In this document: positions 8,844-17,095 of the stretch, one piece after another
How the letters are laid out: each line of letters starts with the position of its first letter
Numbering within the stretch: the stretch's first letter is position 1
Assembly: GCF_900491745.1 (NCBI RefSeq)
Contig: NZ_UETR01000006.1
Coordinates: 186,001-250,000, forward strand
Length of the DNA: 64,000 bases
Reading direction: 5' to 3'
Source: Amarolinea aalborgensis
GTDB taxonomy: Bacteria; Chloroflexota; Anaerolineae; SSC4; Amarolineaceae
Translations under genes and position numbers: made by a program
The notes under the pieces: model-generated
What the model saw: the letters and a program-made list of their open reading frames with translations, nothing else
Database searches by the model: none
What the model was told of the DNA's origin: nothing

Positions 8844-9995
8844 ATGACTCGTCGCATACTTTTGGGTTTGGTCGTGGTGGCGCTGCTGGTGGGCGGCGGT
8901 TGGTGGTGGGGACGGCCACAGCCGCCAAGCCAGGTCAGCGGGCAGATTGTGGACGCGGCCGTCGCCTCCACGGCTGGGTTTGCGCAGGTCACCACCCCGG
9001 TGAGCATCGAGTTCCCGCGTGATCACGGCCCGCATCCGGCCTATCTCACCGAGTGGTGGTACTATGTCGGCAACCTGGAAAGCGCGGACGGTCGTCGTTT
9101 TGGCTTTCAGTTGACCTTTTTCCGCCGCGCGCTGACTCCAGAAGCGGCTGCCCGCACGTCGGATTGGGCCAGCAACCAGGTCTACATGGCGCACTTTGCC
9201 TTGAGCGACATCGGCGGTCAGCAGTTCCATGCCTTTGACCGCTACAGCCGCGGCGCGGCCGGGCTGGCTGGCGCGCAGGCAGAGCCGTACCGGGTCTGGC
9301 TGGAAGATTGGTCGGTAGAAGGCATTGGCCCGCAGACGGAACGGCTGCGCGCGCAACAAAATGACCTGGCGCTTGATCTGACGTTGACCTGGGGCAAGCC
9401 GCCAGCCCTGCATGGCGAGGCCGGTCTGCATCAGAAGGGGCCTGAAATGGGCAATGCCTCGATGTACTACTCGCTGACGCGCTTGCCGCTGCAAGGCGCG
9501 ATTACGGTCAACGGTCAGGCGTTTGCGGTGACCGGCAGCGGCTGGATGGATCACGAGTTCGGTACGACAGCTCTGGGCGCGCGCGCGATTGGCTGGGACT
9601 GGTTTGCGCTGCAACTTGACGATGGACGAGAGCTGATGGTCTACCAGATTCGGCGTGACGATGGCACGATCGAGCCGCAGTCGAGCGGCAGCCTGATTGA
9701 AGCCGACGGCCGCGTGCAGCACCTGACCGGGAGCGAGGTGCGCATTGACGTGCTTGACACCTGGCAAAGCGCAGCCAGCGGCGGTCGTTACCCGGCCCGT
9801 TGGCGAATCACCATTCCCGCCTACGGGCTAACACTCACCGTTACCCCGCGCCAGGCCGATCAAGAGCTGCGCCTGGCGCAAACCTATTGGGAAGGCGCCG
9901 TGGCCATCGAAGGCGACAGCCACGGCCAGCCTCTCAGCGGTCAGGGCTACGTCGAATTGACCGGGTATGTGGGCACGCTGCGAGGGCAGTTGTAA
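8844..9995 (+). CDS. AttH/CrtC-like lipocalin-fold protein, membrane-anchored
   Basis: A protein of 383 aa. Residues about 4-22 form one hydrophobic helix (LLGLVVVALLVGGGWWWG), an uncleaved anchor or signal peptide. The body shows the AttH/CrtC hallmark: TEWWYYVGNLESADGRRFGF near 68-87, then a second-half motif with GSGWMDHEFGTTAL near 230 and WDWFALQLDDGRELMVYQIR. The family has two lipocalin-like domains and includes carotenoid 1,2-hydratase. Non-photosynthetic members next to ABC genes, as in the Agrobacterium attEFGH cluster, are of unclear function. Co-transcription with the ATPase and FtsX permease suggests it binds or receives the exported hydrophobic ligand. The carotenoid role is not supported by context. 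Confidence 0.85.
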   Translation: MTRRILLGLVVVALLVGGGWWWGRPQPPSQVSGQIVDAAVASTAGFAQVTTPVSIEFPRDHGPHPAYLTEWWYYVGNLESADGRRFGFQLTFFRRALTPEAAARTSDWASNQVYMAHFALSDIGGQQFHAFDRYSRGAAGLAGAQAEPYRVWLEDWSVEGIGPQTERLRAQQNDLALDLTLTWGKPPALHGEAGLHQKGPEMGNASMYYSLTRLPLQGAITVNGQAFAVTGSGWMDHEFGTTALGARAIGWDWFALQLDDGRELMVYQIRRDDGTIEPQSSGSLIEADGRVQHLTGSEVRIDVLDTWQSAASGGRYPARWRITIPAYGLTLTVTPRQADQELRLAQTYWEGAVAIEGDSHGQPLSGQGYVELTGYVGTLRGQL

Positions 9996-10030
9996 GGCCC
10001 CGGCAGGCTATGTCTGAGGATGCTTGACCT

Positions 10031-10450
10031 TCATGCGTCCCTTGTCAACAAGGCGGTCACCTGCTCTGCAATGTCGTCGCGCACCTGGCGGAACGCGGCC
10101 AGGACTTCCGCGGCGCTGCCCTGGGCTTTGGCAGGATCGGGAAAGCCAAGATGCACGCGGCGCCCTTGGCCCAGCCAGACCGGGCAATTCTCTGCGGCGT
10201 CATCGCACACGGTGACTACCAGGTCGAAGGGTGTGGATCGGAACTCGTCCGTGGACTTGGAGCGGGCATGCGCGGGGACGATGCCGATCTCGGCCAGGAC
10301 TTGCAGCGCCAGCGGGTGGACGTAGCCCGCAGGCTGGGTGCCGGCCGATACCGCGGCCCAGGCATCGCCCAGACGCGCGTTGACAATGGCTTCAGCCAAC
10401 TGTGAGCGGCAGGAATTGCCCGTACACAAGAAAAGAACGTTACGCTTCAC
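10031..10450 (-). CDS. arsC: Arsenate reductase, low-molecular-weight phosphatase type
   Basis: A protein of 139 aa. The N-terminal VLFLCTGNSCRSQLAEA carries the CX5R phosphatase loop. Further cysteines in VVTVCDDAAENCPVW are the pair used by thioredoxin-coupled ArsC for arsenate reduction, and FPDPAKAQGS holds the general-acid aspartate loop. It converts As(V) to As(III) in the cytoplasm. The gene starts 13 bases after the CYTH/CHAD gene and is the last gene of the pst-pho unit, so it is probably induced with phosphate uptake, through which arsenate can enter. No arsenite efflux gene (ArsB/Acr3) is in the window. Confidence 0.93.
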   Translation of the reverse strand: MKRNVLFLCTGNSCRSQLAEAIVNARLGDAWAAVSAGTQPAGYVHPLALQVLAEIGIVPAHARSKSTDEFRSTPFDLVVTVCDDAAENCPVWLGQGRRVHLGFPDPAKAQGSAAEVLAAFRQVRDDIAEQVTALLTRDA

Positions 10451-10463
10451 AGCATCCCCCTGG

Positions 10464-12131
10464 TTACAAATTCGCTACGGCCAGCGCCAATTGGCGCCGC
10501 AGTTTGGGCGCATTGAGTCGTTTCCACGCCGCGGGTACCCTGCGCTGCAGCTTGCGCAACTGCCCCTCCTGGGCGGTCAAATAGGAGACAACCCCCTTCA
10601 ACTCGGGCTGCTTCCGCGCCCGCGTCTCTGGCAAACCAGTCTGGTGCGCCAGAAAATCGCTGAGCAGGTGCACGGCCACATCCGCGTCGTGCAAATCGCC
10701 CAATAAATCTTGCGTTTGCACCAGCTCGGCAATGACCCCATCGGCGTCGCGACCTAACACCTCGCGCAAGAACTCCAGCAGATAGCGTAGCCCCTTGATC
10801 TCGATGCGCAGTTGGTGCAGGGTCTCCAGGGTCGCGCGGTCCAGCACCCACTCGTAGGCGCGGATGCACTCGAAATCAAGCCAGACTGTACTCCCGACGA
10901 CGTGACAAACCAGCACGCGCTGCGGCTCGTTGCGGCTGAGCGGTCGTGCGCCAGCGCCTGGCGCGGTGAGAAAAGTCTCGAAATCCCGCTTGAACTGGCG
11001 ATAGCGATCGCTTTCCAAAAAAGCCAGCATAGCGCGTCGCGCGGCGTCGCGCTGCGCTTCCCAGGCCAGGCGCAGCCTTTCCAAACCGGCGCGTTCGGTG
11101 TCTGGCAAACCCGCCGCGTAGCGCTGCAGCTTGTCCAGCAGCACATCCAGGTCGCGCACCTGGCCCAAGGCGCGGCCAGTGCGCCGCAGGTTGCGCCCAA
11201 ACGAAGCGATGTCGTCCTTCTCAAAATAGGGTTCGAAAATCTTGAGCGCCGCGCGCATGCGGCGGGTGGCTACCCGCATATCGTGCAGGGCCTCGATATC
11301 TTCGCCCTTGCGTGCACCCTTTTCCTGGCGCAGCATGCGGCGGAAATGAAAATAGAGGATTTTGCGTCCCGCCTCGCTCATGCGGTCATCGCTGCGTACG
11401 CCAGCCGCGCGGCCGCCCTTGTCGCCGAGGGTCAGGTCGGGAGCGCCGGCGGCTTCGGCGGTCGCCAACGCCAGCTCGGCGTCGGCCGCGCCAGCCAAGG
11501 CGAGCGCGATCGCCAGCTTGGAGCGCGGTTCGGGCTGCAGCTCGGGAAAAGCGGCTTGCAGCGCGTCGCCGCAGGCTTCCAACTCAGCCGGGCTGCCGTC
11601 GTGGCTCAGCTCAATTTCCACCAACCACACCGGCTCATCCGCGGCGTTGAAGAGGACGGCATCCAGGGTCATCTCTGCGATCACGCGGTTGGCCGTCAGC
11701 GCCTGGCGCACGTAGCGCGTCTGTTGAATGTGAACCAGTTCTTCCAACGCGTCGCCCGCGGCCAGCGACTGCGCCAGGGTGCGCGCCGGACCTTCAGGCC
11801 AGGTTTCAGGCGGCCCAGGGGCGTTCAGGGTCACTTCGACTTCGGCGCGCTCATGCAAGCCGCGCGCCTGGTTGCCGCCGCTGTGCAGACCCTTCAACGT
11901 GGCCAACCAGGCGCCGTTGGGACGCGGGCGCAAGCGGCAGGCAAAGCCTGCATGCAAGAAGTTGTGCTCCGCCGTGTCGAAGTAGACATCTTCCCCGCGT
12001 TGTACACCCTGGTCGCGCAGCACAAAATCACCCACGCGATCGAGCGCCAACAAACGGTTGAACACATCTTCGCCAGGAACATGAAACTTCAGTTCGATTT
12101 CCTGGGCCGGGGCAGCACTGTCAGTTGACAT
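10464..12131 (-). CDS. CYTH-CHAD domain protein
   Basis: A protein of 555 aa. The N-terminus has the EIELKFHV signature of CYTH triphosphate tunnel enzymes (ExExK), followed by YFDTAEHNFLHAGFACRLR and alternating charged strands to about residue 210. The second half is a helical CHAD domain, rich in His, Arg and Lys, with ALHDMRVATRRMRAALKIF near 285-303 and HQLRIEIKGLRYLLEF near 440. CYTH domains hydrolyse triphosphate or inorganic polyphosphate-type substrates, and CHAD domains bind polyphosphate. The gene begins 15 bases after phoU within the same transcription unit, which links it to phosphate storage. A GAGGTGAAG ribosome-binding site precedes the ATG. Confidence 0.92.
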   Translation of the reverse strand: MSTDSAAPAQEIELKFHVPGEDVFNRLLALDRVGDFVLRDQGVQRGEDVYFDTAEHNFLHAGFACRLRPRPNGAWLATLKGLHSGGNQARGLHERAEVEVTLNAPGPPETWPEGPARTLAQSLAAGDALEELVHIQQTRYVRQALTANRVIAEMTLDAVLFNAADEPVWLVEIELSHDGSPAELEACGDALQAAFPELQPEPRSKLAIALALAGAADAELALATAEAAGAPDLTLGDKGGRAAGVRSDDRMSEAGRKILYFHFRRMLRQEKGARKGEDIEALHDMRVATRRMRAALKIFEPYFEKDDIASFGRNLRRTGRALGQVRDLDVLLDKLQRYAAGLPDTERAGLERLRLAWEAQRDAARRAMLAFLESDRYRQFKRDFETFLTAPGAGARPLSRNEPQRVLVCHVVGSTVWLDFECIRAYEWVLDRATLETLHQLRIEIKGLRYLLEFLREVLGRDADGVIAELVQTQDLLGDLHDADVAVHLLSDFLAHQTGLPETRARKQPELKGVVSYLTAQEGQLRKLQRRVPAAWKRLNAPKLRRQLALAVANL

Positions 12132-12146
12132 GGCTTCACCTCATGG

Positions 12147-12872
12147 TCAATCCCGTTCTTGCGCGGCCAACGGATCGCGTGGCAACGCGCCGGGAGTTGT
12201 CTGGGCGGAATCCAAGACATCCAATTCGGTCATGCGGCCCGTAATGGTGTAGACGGTGCGCTCGCAGATATTGGTGACACGATCGGCGGCGCGCTCCAGG
12301 TTGTGCGCGACCCACAGCAAGCGCATGGCCTGGTCAATGTTGCGCGCATCAGCCACGATGAGGTCAATCAGTTGACGTTGCGTGCGCACGTAAAGCGCAT
12401 CCACTTCATCGTCTTCGGCGGGCAGCGCGCGCGCGGTTTGATCGTCGCGGCGCTGGAAGGCGTCGAGCGCGCGGCGCAGCATGTCGCAGGCCTTGCTGGC
12501 CATCAGCTCGATGCTGGACAATGGAAAAATCAACGGTTCGTCGGCCAGCATGAGGGTGATGCGGGCAATGCCTTTGCCGTAATCCCCCATGCGCTCCAAC
12601 TCGGTGGCAATTTCCAGGATGGATGCCAGCGTGCGCAGATCGCTCGCCATCGGCTGCTGCGTGGCAATCAGCGCCAGGCAATTGTCCTCGAGGGCGAGCC
12701 GCCTTTCGTTGATCAACCGGTCGTCCGCGATCAACTGTCGCGCGGCTTCCAGTTCACGGCGCTGCAAGATGTCTACTGAATCCAGGATAGCTTTTTCCAC
12801 CATGGAGCCTAACAGAAGAACATCGGCCTGCAGCTTTTGCAGTTCACGTTCAAAATGTTGACGAATGGACAT
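12147..12872 (-). CDS. phoU: Phosphate-specific transport system accessory protein PhoU
   Basis: A protein of 241 aa from the ATG at 12872, which is preceded by AGGAG six bases away. The frame extends upstream to 13004 but that part looks non-coding. The two PhoU repeats are visible as three-helix units, with ERMGDYGKGIARITL in the first and ERAADRVTNICERTVYTITG in the second, both with the conserved E-R-x-x-D metal-binding pattern. PhoU acts in the cytoplasm as a negative modulator between the Pst transporter and the PhoR kinase. It follows pstB directly and is followed by the CYTH/CHAD gene. Confidence 0.96.
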   Translation of the reverse strand: MSIRQHFERELQKLQADVLLLGSMVEKAILDSVDILQRRELEAARQLIADDRLINERRLALEDNCLALIATQQPMASDLRTLASILEIATELERMGDYGKGIARITLMLADEPLIFPLSSIELMASKACDMLRRALDAFQRRDDQTARALPAEDDEVDALYVRTQRQLIDLIVADARNIDQAMRLLWVAHNLERAADRVTNICERTVYTITGRMTELDVLDSAQTTPGALPRDPLAAQERD

Positions 12873-12927
12873 AGTCCGCTCCTGCAAGCCTGCCGGCCTG
12901 CACATTCGATTCCGCGCATGGCGCTGC

Positions 12928-13749
12928 TTAACCAAAACGACCGGTGACGTAATCCTCGGTGCGTTTGTCGCGCGGCGACGTGAACATCGCGCGCGTGGGG
13001 CCAACTTCGATCACCGTGCCCGATTTGCGATTGTCATCCAGCATCATCATCGCGGTGATGTCGGAGACGCGCGCGGCCTGCTGCATGTTGTGCGTCACAA
13101 TGATGATCGTATACTGCGCGGCCAGTTCCACCATCAGCTCTTCGATCTTGAGCGTGGCAATCGGATCGAGCGCCGAACAAGGCTCATCCATCAGGATGAC
13201 TTCTGGTTCCACGGCCAGGGCGCGAGCAATGCACAGGCGCTGCTGTTGCCCGCCGGACAGGGCGTAGGCGCTGGCGCGCAGCTTATCCTTGACTTCATCC
13301 CACAAGGCGGCCTGGCGCAAGGAGCGTTCGACGATGTCTTGCATGTTGCCCCGAAAGCCGTTGACGCGTGGGCCGTAGGCCACGTTATCGAAAATGGACT
13401 GGGGGAATGGGTTGGGTTTCTGAAAAACCATGCCGATGCGTTTGCGCACTTCGACCGGGTCCACCGCCGGCGCGTAGAGGTCCTGGCCATGAAACCAAAC
13501 CTTGCCGGCGACGCGGGTGGCGGGGATCAAGTCGTTCATACGGTTGAAACAACGTAAGAAAGTGCTCTTGCCGCAGCCGGAGGGGCCAATGATGGCCATG
13601 ATTTTGCGCGCGGGGACTTCCAGGGTGAGGTCTTTGAGCGCGTGGCTGGCCCCATACCAAAAGTTCAGACCTTCAATGCTGAAAGCGCTCTGATGGTTGG
13701 AATCAGGATTCGTCGTGCTTGATGAAAGAATCATCGAATCAAGTTGCAT
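12928..13749 (-). CDS. pstB: Phosphate ABC transporter ATP-binding protein PstB
   Basis: A protein of 273 aa from the ATG at 13749, 12 bases after the pstA stop. The upstream extension to 13890 overlaps pstA and is rejected. Walker A is GPSGCGKSTFLRCFNRMND, diagnostic of PstB. The Q-loop is MVFQKPNPFPQSIFDNVAYG, the signature is LSGGQQQRLCIARALAVEP, and Walker B is VILMDEPCSALDPIAT. It energises high-affinity phosphate import with PstA, PstC and PstS. Confidence 0.97.
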   Translation of the reverse strand: MQLDSMILSSSTTNPDSNHQSAFSIEGLNFWYGASHALKDLTLEVPARKIMAIIGPSGCGKSTFLRCFNRMNDLIPATRVAGKVWFHGQDLYAPAVDPVEVRKRIGMVFQKPNPFPQSIFDNVAYGPRVNGFRGNMQDIVERSLRQAALWDEVKDKLRASAYALSGGQQQRLCIARALAVEPEVILMDEPCSALDPIATLKIEELMVELAAQYTIIIVTHNMQQAARVSDITAMMMLDDNRKSGTVIEVGPTRAMFTSPRDKRTEDYVTGRFG

Positions 13750-13760
13750 AGGATCACTCG

Positions 13761-14645
13761 TTAGAAACGCTTTTGCAGGCGATCGCGCAAAATAATGGCG
13801 ATGGCATTGGCGGTTAATAGGACGGCTAACAGGACGACGATGCCGGCTGCGGCCAGCAGACGGAAATCGGCCTGGGGGCGCGAGGTCCAATTGAAAATTT
13901 GGATTGGCAGCACGGTGAACTGACTGAAGATGTTCTCCGGCAAGAAGGCGATGTAGGTGAGTGCGCCGATGGTGATGAGCGGCGCGGTTTCACCCACGGC
14001 GCGGGAGAGCGCGAGGATGGTGCCGGTCAGGATGCCAGGAAAAGACATAGGCAGCACCGTATACCACACCGTTTGCCAGCGCGTGCCGCCCAAGGCGAGC
14101 GAGGCATGGCGCAGGGAAACCGGTACGGCCCGGATCGCTTCACGCGAGGCGATGATGATCGTCGGCAAGATGAGCAGGCTCATGGTCAAGGCGCCGGCCA
14201 GCAGGCTGCGGCCCAGCATCAAGCCGCGCACGAAGATGCCTAATCCCAGCAAGCCATAGACGATGGAAGGGACGCCGGCCAGGTTCGAGATGTTGATCTG
14301 GATCAGATTGGTGATCCAATTCTGCGGCGCGTATTCCTCCAGGTAGATGGCTGCGGCCACGCCGATGGGAAAGGCAATGATCGCGGTCAGTCCCACAAGC
14401 CAGAGGGAGCCAACGAAGGCCGAGAGAATGCCGGCCTTCTGCGGAAACCGGGAAGGAAAGCTCGTCAGGAATTGCCAAGTGAGCCACCCCTGGCTCTTAG
14501 TGAGCACATCCACCAGCAGGATGGCCAACACGATCAAGCCCACAAGGGTAGCCGCGAACGCCACGGCGGCGAAGAAGCGGCCTGCGCGCTTGCGCCGCGC
14601 GAGTCGCTGGCGAAACTCCAGGTCGGAATTGGGTTCAACGTCCAT
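13761..14645 (-). CDS. pstA: Phosphate ABC transporter permease PstA
   Basis: A protein of 294 aa with six predicted membrane helices. The first lies at about 25-50. The EAA-type cytoplasmic loop is SREAIRAVPVSLRHASLALG near 170-189, and the typical LSRAVGETAPLITIGAL occurs near 218. The N-terminal tail is short, and an LEEYAPQNWITNLIQINISN stretch is characteristic of PstA. It forms the membrane channel with PstC. It lies 47 bases after pstC and 12 bases before pstB in the same direction. Confidence 0.96.
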   Translation of the reverse strand: MDVEPNSDLEFRQRLARRKRAGRFFAAVAFAATLVGLIVLAILLVDVLTKSQGWLTWQFLTSFPSRFPQKAGILSAFVGSLWLVGLTAIIAFPIGVAAAIYLEEYAPQNWITNLIQINISNLAGVPSIVYGLLGLGIFVRGLMLGRSLLAGALTMSLLILPTIIIASREAIRAVPVSLRHASLALGGTRWQTVWYTVLPMSFPGILTGTILALSRAVGETAPLITIGALTYIAFLPENIFSQFTVLPIQIFNWTSRPQADFRLLAAAGIVVLLAVLLTANAIAIILRDRLQKRF

Positions 14646-14692
14646 CTGTTTCCCTCATCGTAATCCGGCGGGTTGCGACCGATATGACTCGT

Positions 14693-15703
14693 TTACTGAT
14701 AAACCTGGCGATAGCGGGCCAGGATGCGTTGACTGATCAGGTTGAGCGCAAAGGTCATGACAAAAAGCAGCATGCCGACGGCAAAAATAGTCTTGAATTC
14801 AATGCTCTGCTGTGGATTGTCGCCCAGGCTGACGCGGGCAATGAAGGCGGTCATGGTTTCCATCGCTTTGAGCGGATTAAGCTGCATGATCGTGCTCTGC
14901 CCAGAAGCAATCAAGACGATCATCGTTTCGCCAATGGCGCGTGAAATAGCCAGGATGAAGGCAGCCGCAATGCCAGACAGGGCCGAAGGCACGACCGTGC
15001 GCAGCGTCACTTCCAGTTTGGTGGCGCCCAAGCCATAGGCCGCTTCGCGCAACGAGCGCGGCACCGCGGTCATTGCGTCTTCGCTGAGCGACGAGACCAG
15101 GGGGATAATCATAATCCCCATCACGATGCCTGCGCTGAGCGCGTTGAAGACCTCCATTTGGGGCAGGAATTGGCGCAGCAAAGGCGTGATGAAGGTGAGG
15201 GCAAAATAGCCATAGACGACGGTGGGGATGCCAGCCAGAATCTCTAACAGGGGTTTCAGTACGCGGCGTATGCGCGTGCTGGCGTATTCGCTTAGGTAGA
15301 TGGCGGCCAACAGCCCGATGGGCAGCGCAATCAGCATGGCGATCAACGAGATGACCGTGGTGCCTGCCACGAGCGGCAGCACGCCGAAGCTGGGTGGGCT
15401 GAAGAGCGGCGTCCACTGCACGCCCGTGAGGAACTCAAACAAGGGCACCACGCGCAGAAATTCAATCGCTTCGAAGATCAGGACGCCCACAATGCCCGCC
15501 GTGGTCAAAATAGAAACCGCCGCGCAGGCAAAGAGCGCGGCGCCGATGAGTCTCTCGCGCGCGGAGCGCCAACGGTTGCCTACAAGCGGGGCGTCAGAAA
15601 CAGGGACGAGATCTGGTGCGGCCTTTTGCGCCTGTTGTTTGTCCATGGCTTCTTGCTGCCGGCCTCCCTGGCGAGTCAGTTGAACGGGTTTATGATTCAG
15701 CAT
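14693..15703 (-). CDS. pstC: Phosphate ABC transporter permease PstC
   Basis: A protein of 336 aa. A 40-residue hydrophilic N-terminal tail is followed by six helices. Recognisable stretches are LPIGLLAAIYLSEYAS, LEILAGIPTVVYGYFAL and the EAA loop LREAAYGLGATKLEV, followed by AISRAIGETMIVLIASGQ. It pairs with PstA. The gene is separated from pstS by a 195-bp gap with a strong hairpin (15748-15786), which may lower its expression relative to pstS. Confidence 0.96.
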   Translation of the reverse strand: MLNHKPVQLTRQGGRQQEAMDKQQAQKAAPDLVPVSDAPLVGNRWRSARERLIGAALFACAAVSILTTAGIVGVLIFEAIEFLRVVPLFEFLTGVQWTPLFSPPSFGVLPLVAGTTVISLIAMLIALPIGLLAAIYLSEYASTRIRRVLKPLLEILAGIPTVVYGYFALTFITPLLRQFLPQMEVFNALSAGIVMGIMIIPLVSSLSEDAMTAVPRSLREAAYGLGATKLEVTLRTVVPSALSGIAAAFILAISRAIGETMIVLIASGQSTIMQLNPLKAMETMTAFIARVSLGDNPQQSIEFKTIFAVGMLLFVMTFALNLISQRILARYRQVYQ

Positions 15704-15747
15704 TATTCTATGCTAAGTTAGGATTCTACGCCACTTTTGAAACAGAG

Positions 15748-15786
15748 CAATGCCAGTCCGGTGTAGGATAAACCGGGCTGGCATTG
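15748..15786 (-). terminator. Hairpin between pstS and pstC
   Basis: A 15-base arm CAATGCCAGTCCGGT pairs with ACCGGGCTGGCATTG around a nine-base loop with one mismatch. There is no clear run of U on the minus-strand transcript. It may be a partial terminator or mRNA-stabilising stem that gives pstS more transcript than the downstream genes, a common arrangement in binding-protein transporter operons. Confidence 0.7.
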
Positions 15787-15898
15787 CACAAGACAATCCT
15801 GCGTCAAACCGGTGAGCGGCTGAAGGCGAAGGATACGATTCCAGCCGCGCAAGGGATGCACCAGCCGCGCAAGGCTGGAAGACAAACCATGTCAGAGT

Positions 15899-16897
15899 CT
15901 ACTTGGCAAACTTCGCCAGGGCAGCCTTGTCTTCATCGTAGCGCGCTTGCGGCACAGCCACGTAACCGACTTCGTCTACCACCTTAGGCGCGTTGTCAAT
16001 GTAGAACTTGGCAAACTCAAACACCTCCGGCCGGCTCAGCGCGCTGTTCTTCGCATAGAAGAAGAGCGGCCGCGAGAGAGGCGTATAGGCGCCTGTGTTT
16101 ACCGTGTCGAAGCTCGGCGCCACACAGCCCTTGCCGTTGTCAATCTGCACAGCCCGCAGCTTGTCCTTATTTTCGATGTAATAGGCCAGGCCAAAGTAGC
16201 CGAGCGCATTGGCGTCGCCTTCGATTCCTTGCACCAACACGTTGTCGTCCTCGCTGGCGGTGAAGTCCGAACGTGACTGCTTGGCCTTGCCATTGATGAC
16301 CTCGGTGAAGAAGTCGAAGGTGCCAGAGTCGGTGCCAGGGCCGTAGAGCGTCAGGGGCTGATCCGGGAAGCTGGGGTCTACATCCTTCCAGTTCTTGACC
16401 ACACTGCCCGCGTCCCAAATGGTCTTCAACTGCGCCACGGTGAGGCACTGAGCAAACGTGTTCTTGGGGTTGACCACCACGGTCAAGCCGTCGAGGCCAA
16501 TGAGAAACTCGGTGTACTCGATCTGCTTGTCCGCGCACGCGGTCTTTTCAGAATCCTTGATCGCGCGCGAGGCATTGGAGATGTCTGTTTCCCCGTTGCA
16601 GAACTTCTTGAAACCACCGCCAGTGCCTGAGATGCCTACCGCCACCTTGACCTTCGGATGCACGGCGCCAAACTCTTCTGCCACGGCCTCGGTGATCGGA
16701 TAGACGGTGGAAGAGCCATCAATGGCTACGTCGCCGCTCAACTCCATTGCGGGCGGCGCCTTTGTAGGCTCAACGGCTGCCTTTGTAGGCTCAACGGCCG
16801 CGGTCGGCGCCGACGTGGCGGCCGGTGCGCCGCACGCGCTGAGCGCTACCATCAAGATCATCAGCAGGGTGATGGCAGTCACGAATCTCGTACGCAT
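15899..16897 (-). CDS. pstS: Phosphate-binding lipoprotein PstS
   Basis: A protein of 332 aa. The ATG at 16897 is preceded by GAGGAG eight bases upstream. The N-terminus is a lipoprotein signal (ITLLMILMVALSAC) with the lipobox cysteine at about residue 22, followed by an Ala/Pro/Thr linker with a direct repeat (VEPTKAAVEPTKA). The mature part opens with VAIDGSSTVYPITEAVAEEF and contains GISGTGGGFKKFC and GPGTDSGTFDFFTEVI, the phosphate-contacting motifs of PstS. It delivers phosphate to PstCA on the outer face of the membrane. Phased TTAA elements upstream (17025-17074) are candidate PhoB sites. Confidence 0.96.
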   Translation of the reverse strand: MRTRFVTAITLLMILMVALSACGAPAATSAPTAAVEPTKAAVEPTKAPPAMELSGDVAIDGSSTVYPITEAVAEEFGAVHPKVKVAVGISGTGGGFKKFCNGETDISNASRAIKDSEKTACADKQIEYTEFLIGLDGLTVVVNPKNTFAQCLTVAQLKTIWDAGSVVKNWKDVDPSFPDQPLTLYGPGTDSGTFDFFTEVINGKAKQSRSDFTASEDDNVLVQGIEGDANALGYFGLAYYIENKDKLRAVQIDNGKGCVAPSFDTVNTGAYTPLSRPLFFYAKNSALSRPEVFEFAKFYIDNAPKVVDEVGYVAVPQARYDEDKAALAKFAK

Positions 16898-17024
16898 GAA
16901 AAATCTCCTCTGTGTTATCTTCACAAGTTTACGTCTTGCGGCAAGAGTCACTGACGTGCGCGTAACTCGCTCGCGAGTCATACGCACGTAGACCCCAGTC
17001 CGCAGGCTGAGGATAACCGATTTG

Positions 17025-17074
17025 ATTTAACCAGGTCTTATGACGCAGTTAATGCTTGACAATCTGCAGATTAA
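17025..17074 (-). promoter_or_regulatory. Candidate Pho box: three TTAA elements at exact 22-bp spacing
   Basis: On the minus strand, reading towards pstS, TTAATC, TTAACT and TTAAAT begin 22 bases apart (plus-strand positions 17069-17074, 17047-17052 and 17025-17030). Weaker hexamers ATTGTC and ATAAGA fall at the 11-bp midpoints. PhoB/PhoP-family regulators bind direct repeats on an 11-bp period, with TTAA-rich hexamers in the Bacillus PhoP box. PhoB is encoded nearby. The assignment is by pattern only. Confidence 0.55.
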
Positions 17075-17085
17075 GAATTGATAAT
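17056..17085 (+). promoter_or_regulatory. Plus-strand promoter-like pair reading into the 215-bp repeats
   Basis: TTGACA (17056-17061), 18 bases, then GATAAT (17080-17085). This is close to the sigma-70/SigA consensus and points away from pstS into the repeat array, where no protein gene lies on the plus strand. It overlaps the candidate Pho box, so it could alternatively be fortuitous. Confidence 0.4.
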
Positions 17086-17095
17086 ATCGCTAACT

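Larger units (their letters stand above)
16898..17095. promoter_or_regulatory. pstS upstream region
   Basis: The stretch between the pstS start and the 215-bp repeat array. Its distal part holds the three phased TTAA elements and an overlapping plus-strand promoter-like pair, both listed separately. The proximal part (16930-16990) contains GCGTAACTCGCTCGCGAGTC, a short palindrome around CTCGCGAG. No other gene is seen. Confidence 0.5.

Noticed and set aside
8844..9995. Carotenoid 1,2-hydratase as the function of the AttH/CrtC-like protein
   Set aside because: The fold signature is shared, but the gene sits with an FtsX-type ABC transporter and no carotenoid gene is in the window.
12873..13004. 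Longer PhoU with 44 additional N-terminal residues
   Set aside because: A strong ribosome-binding site precedes the ATG at 12872 and the extra residues are Arg-rich and unlike PhoU.
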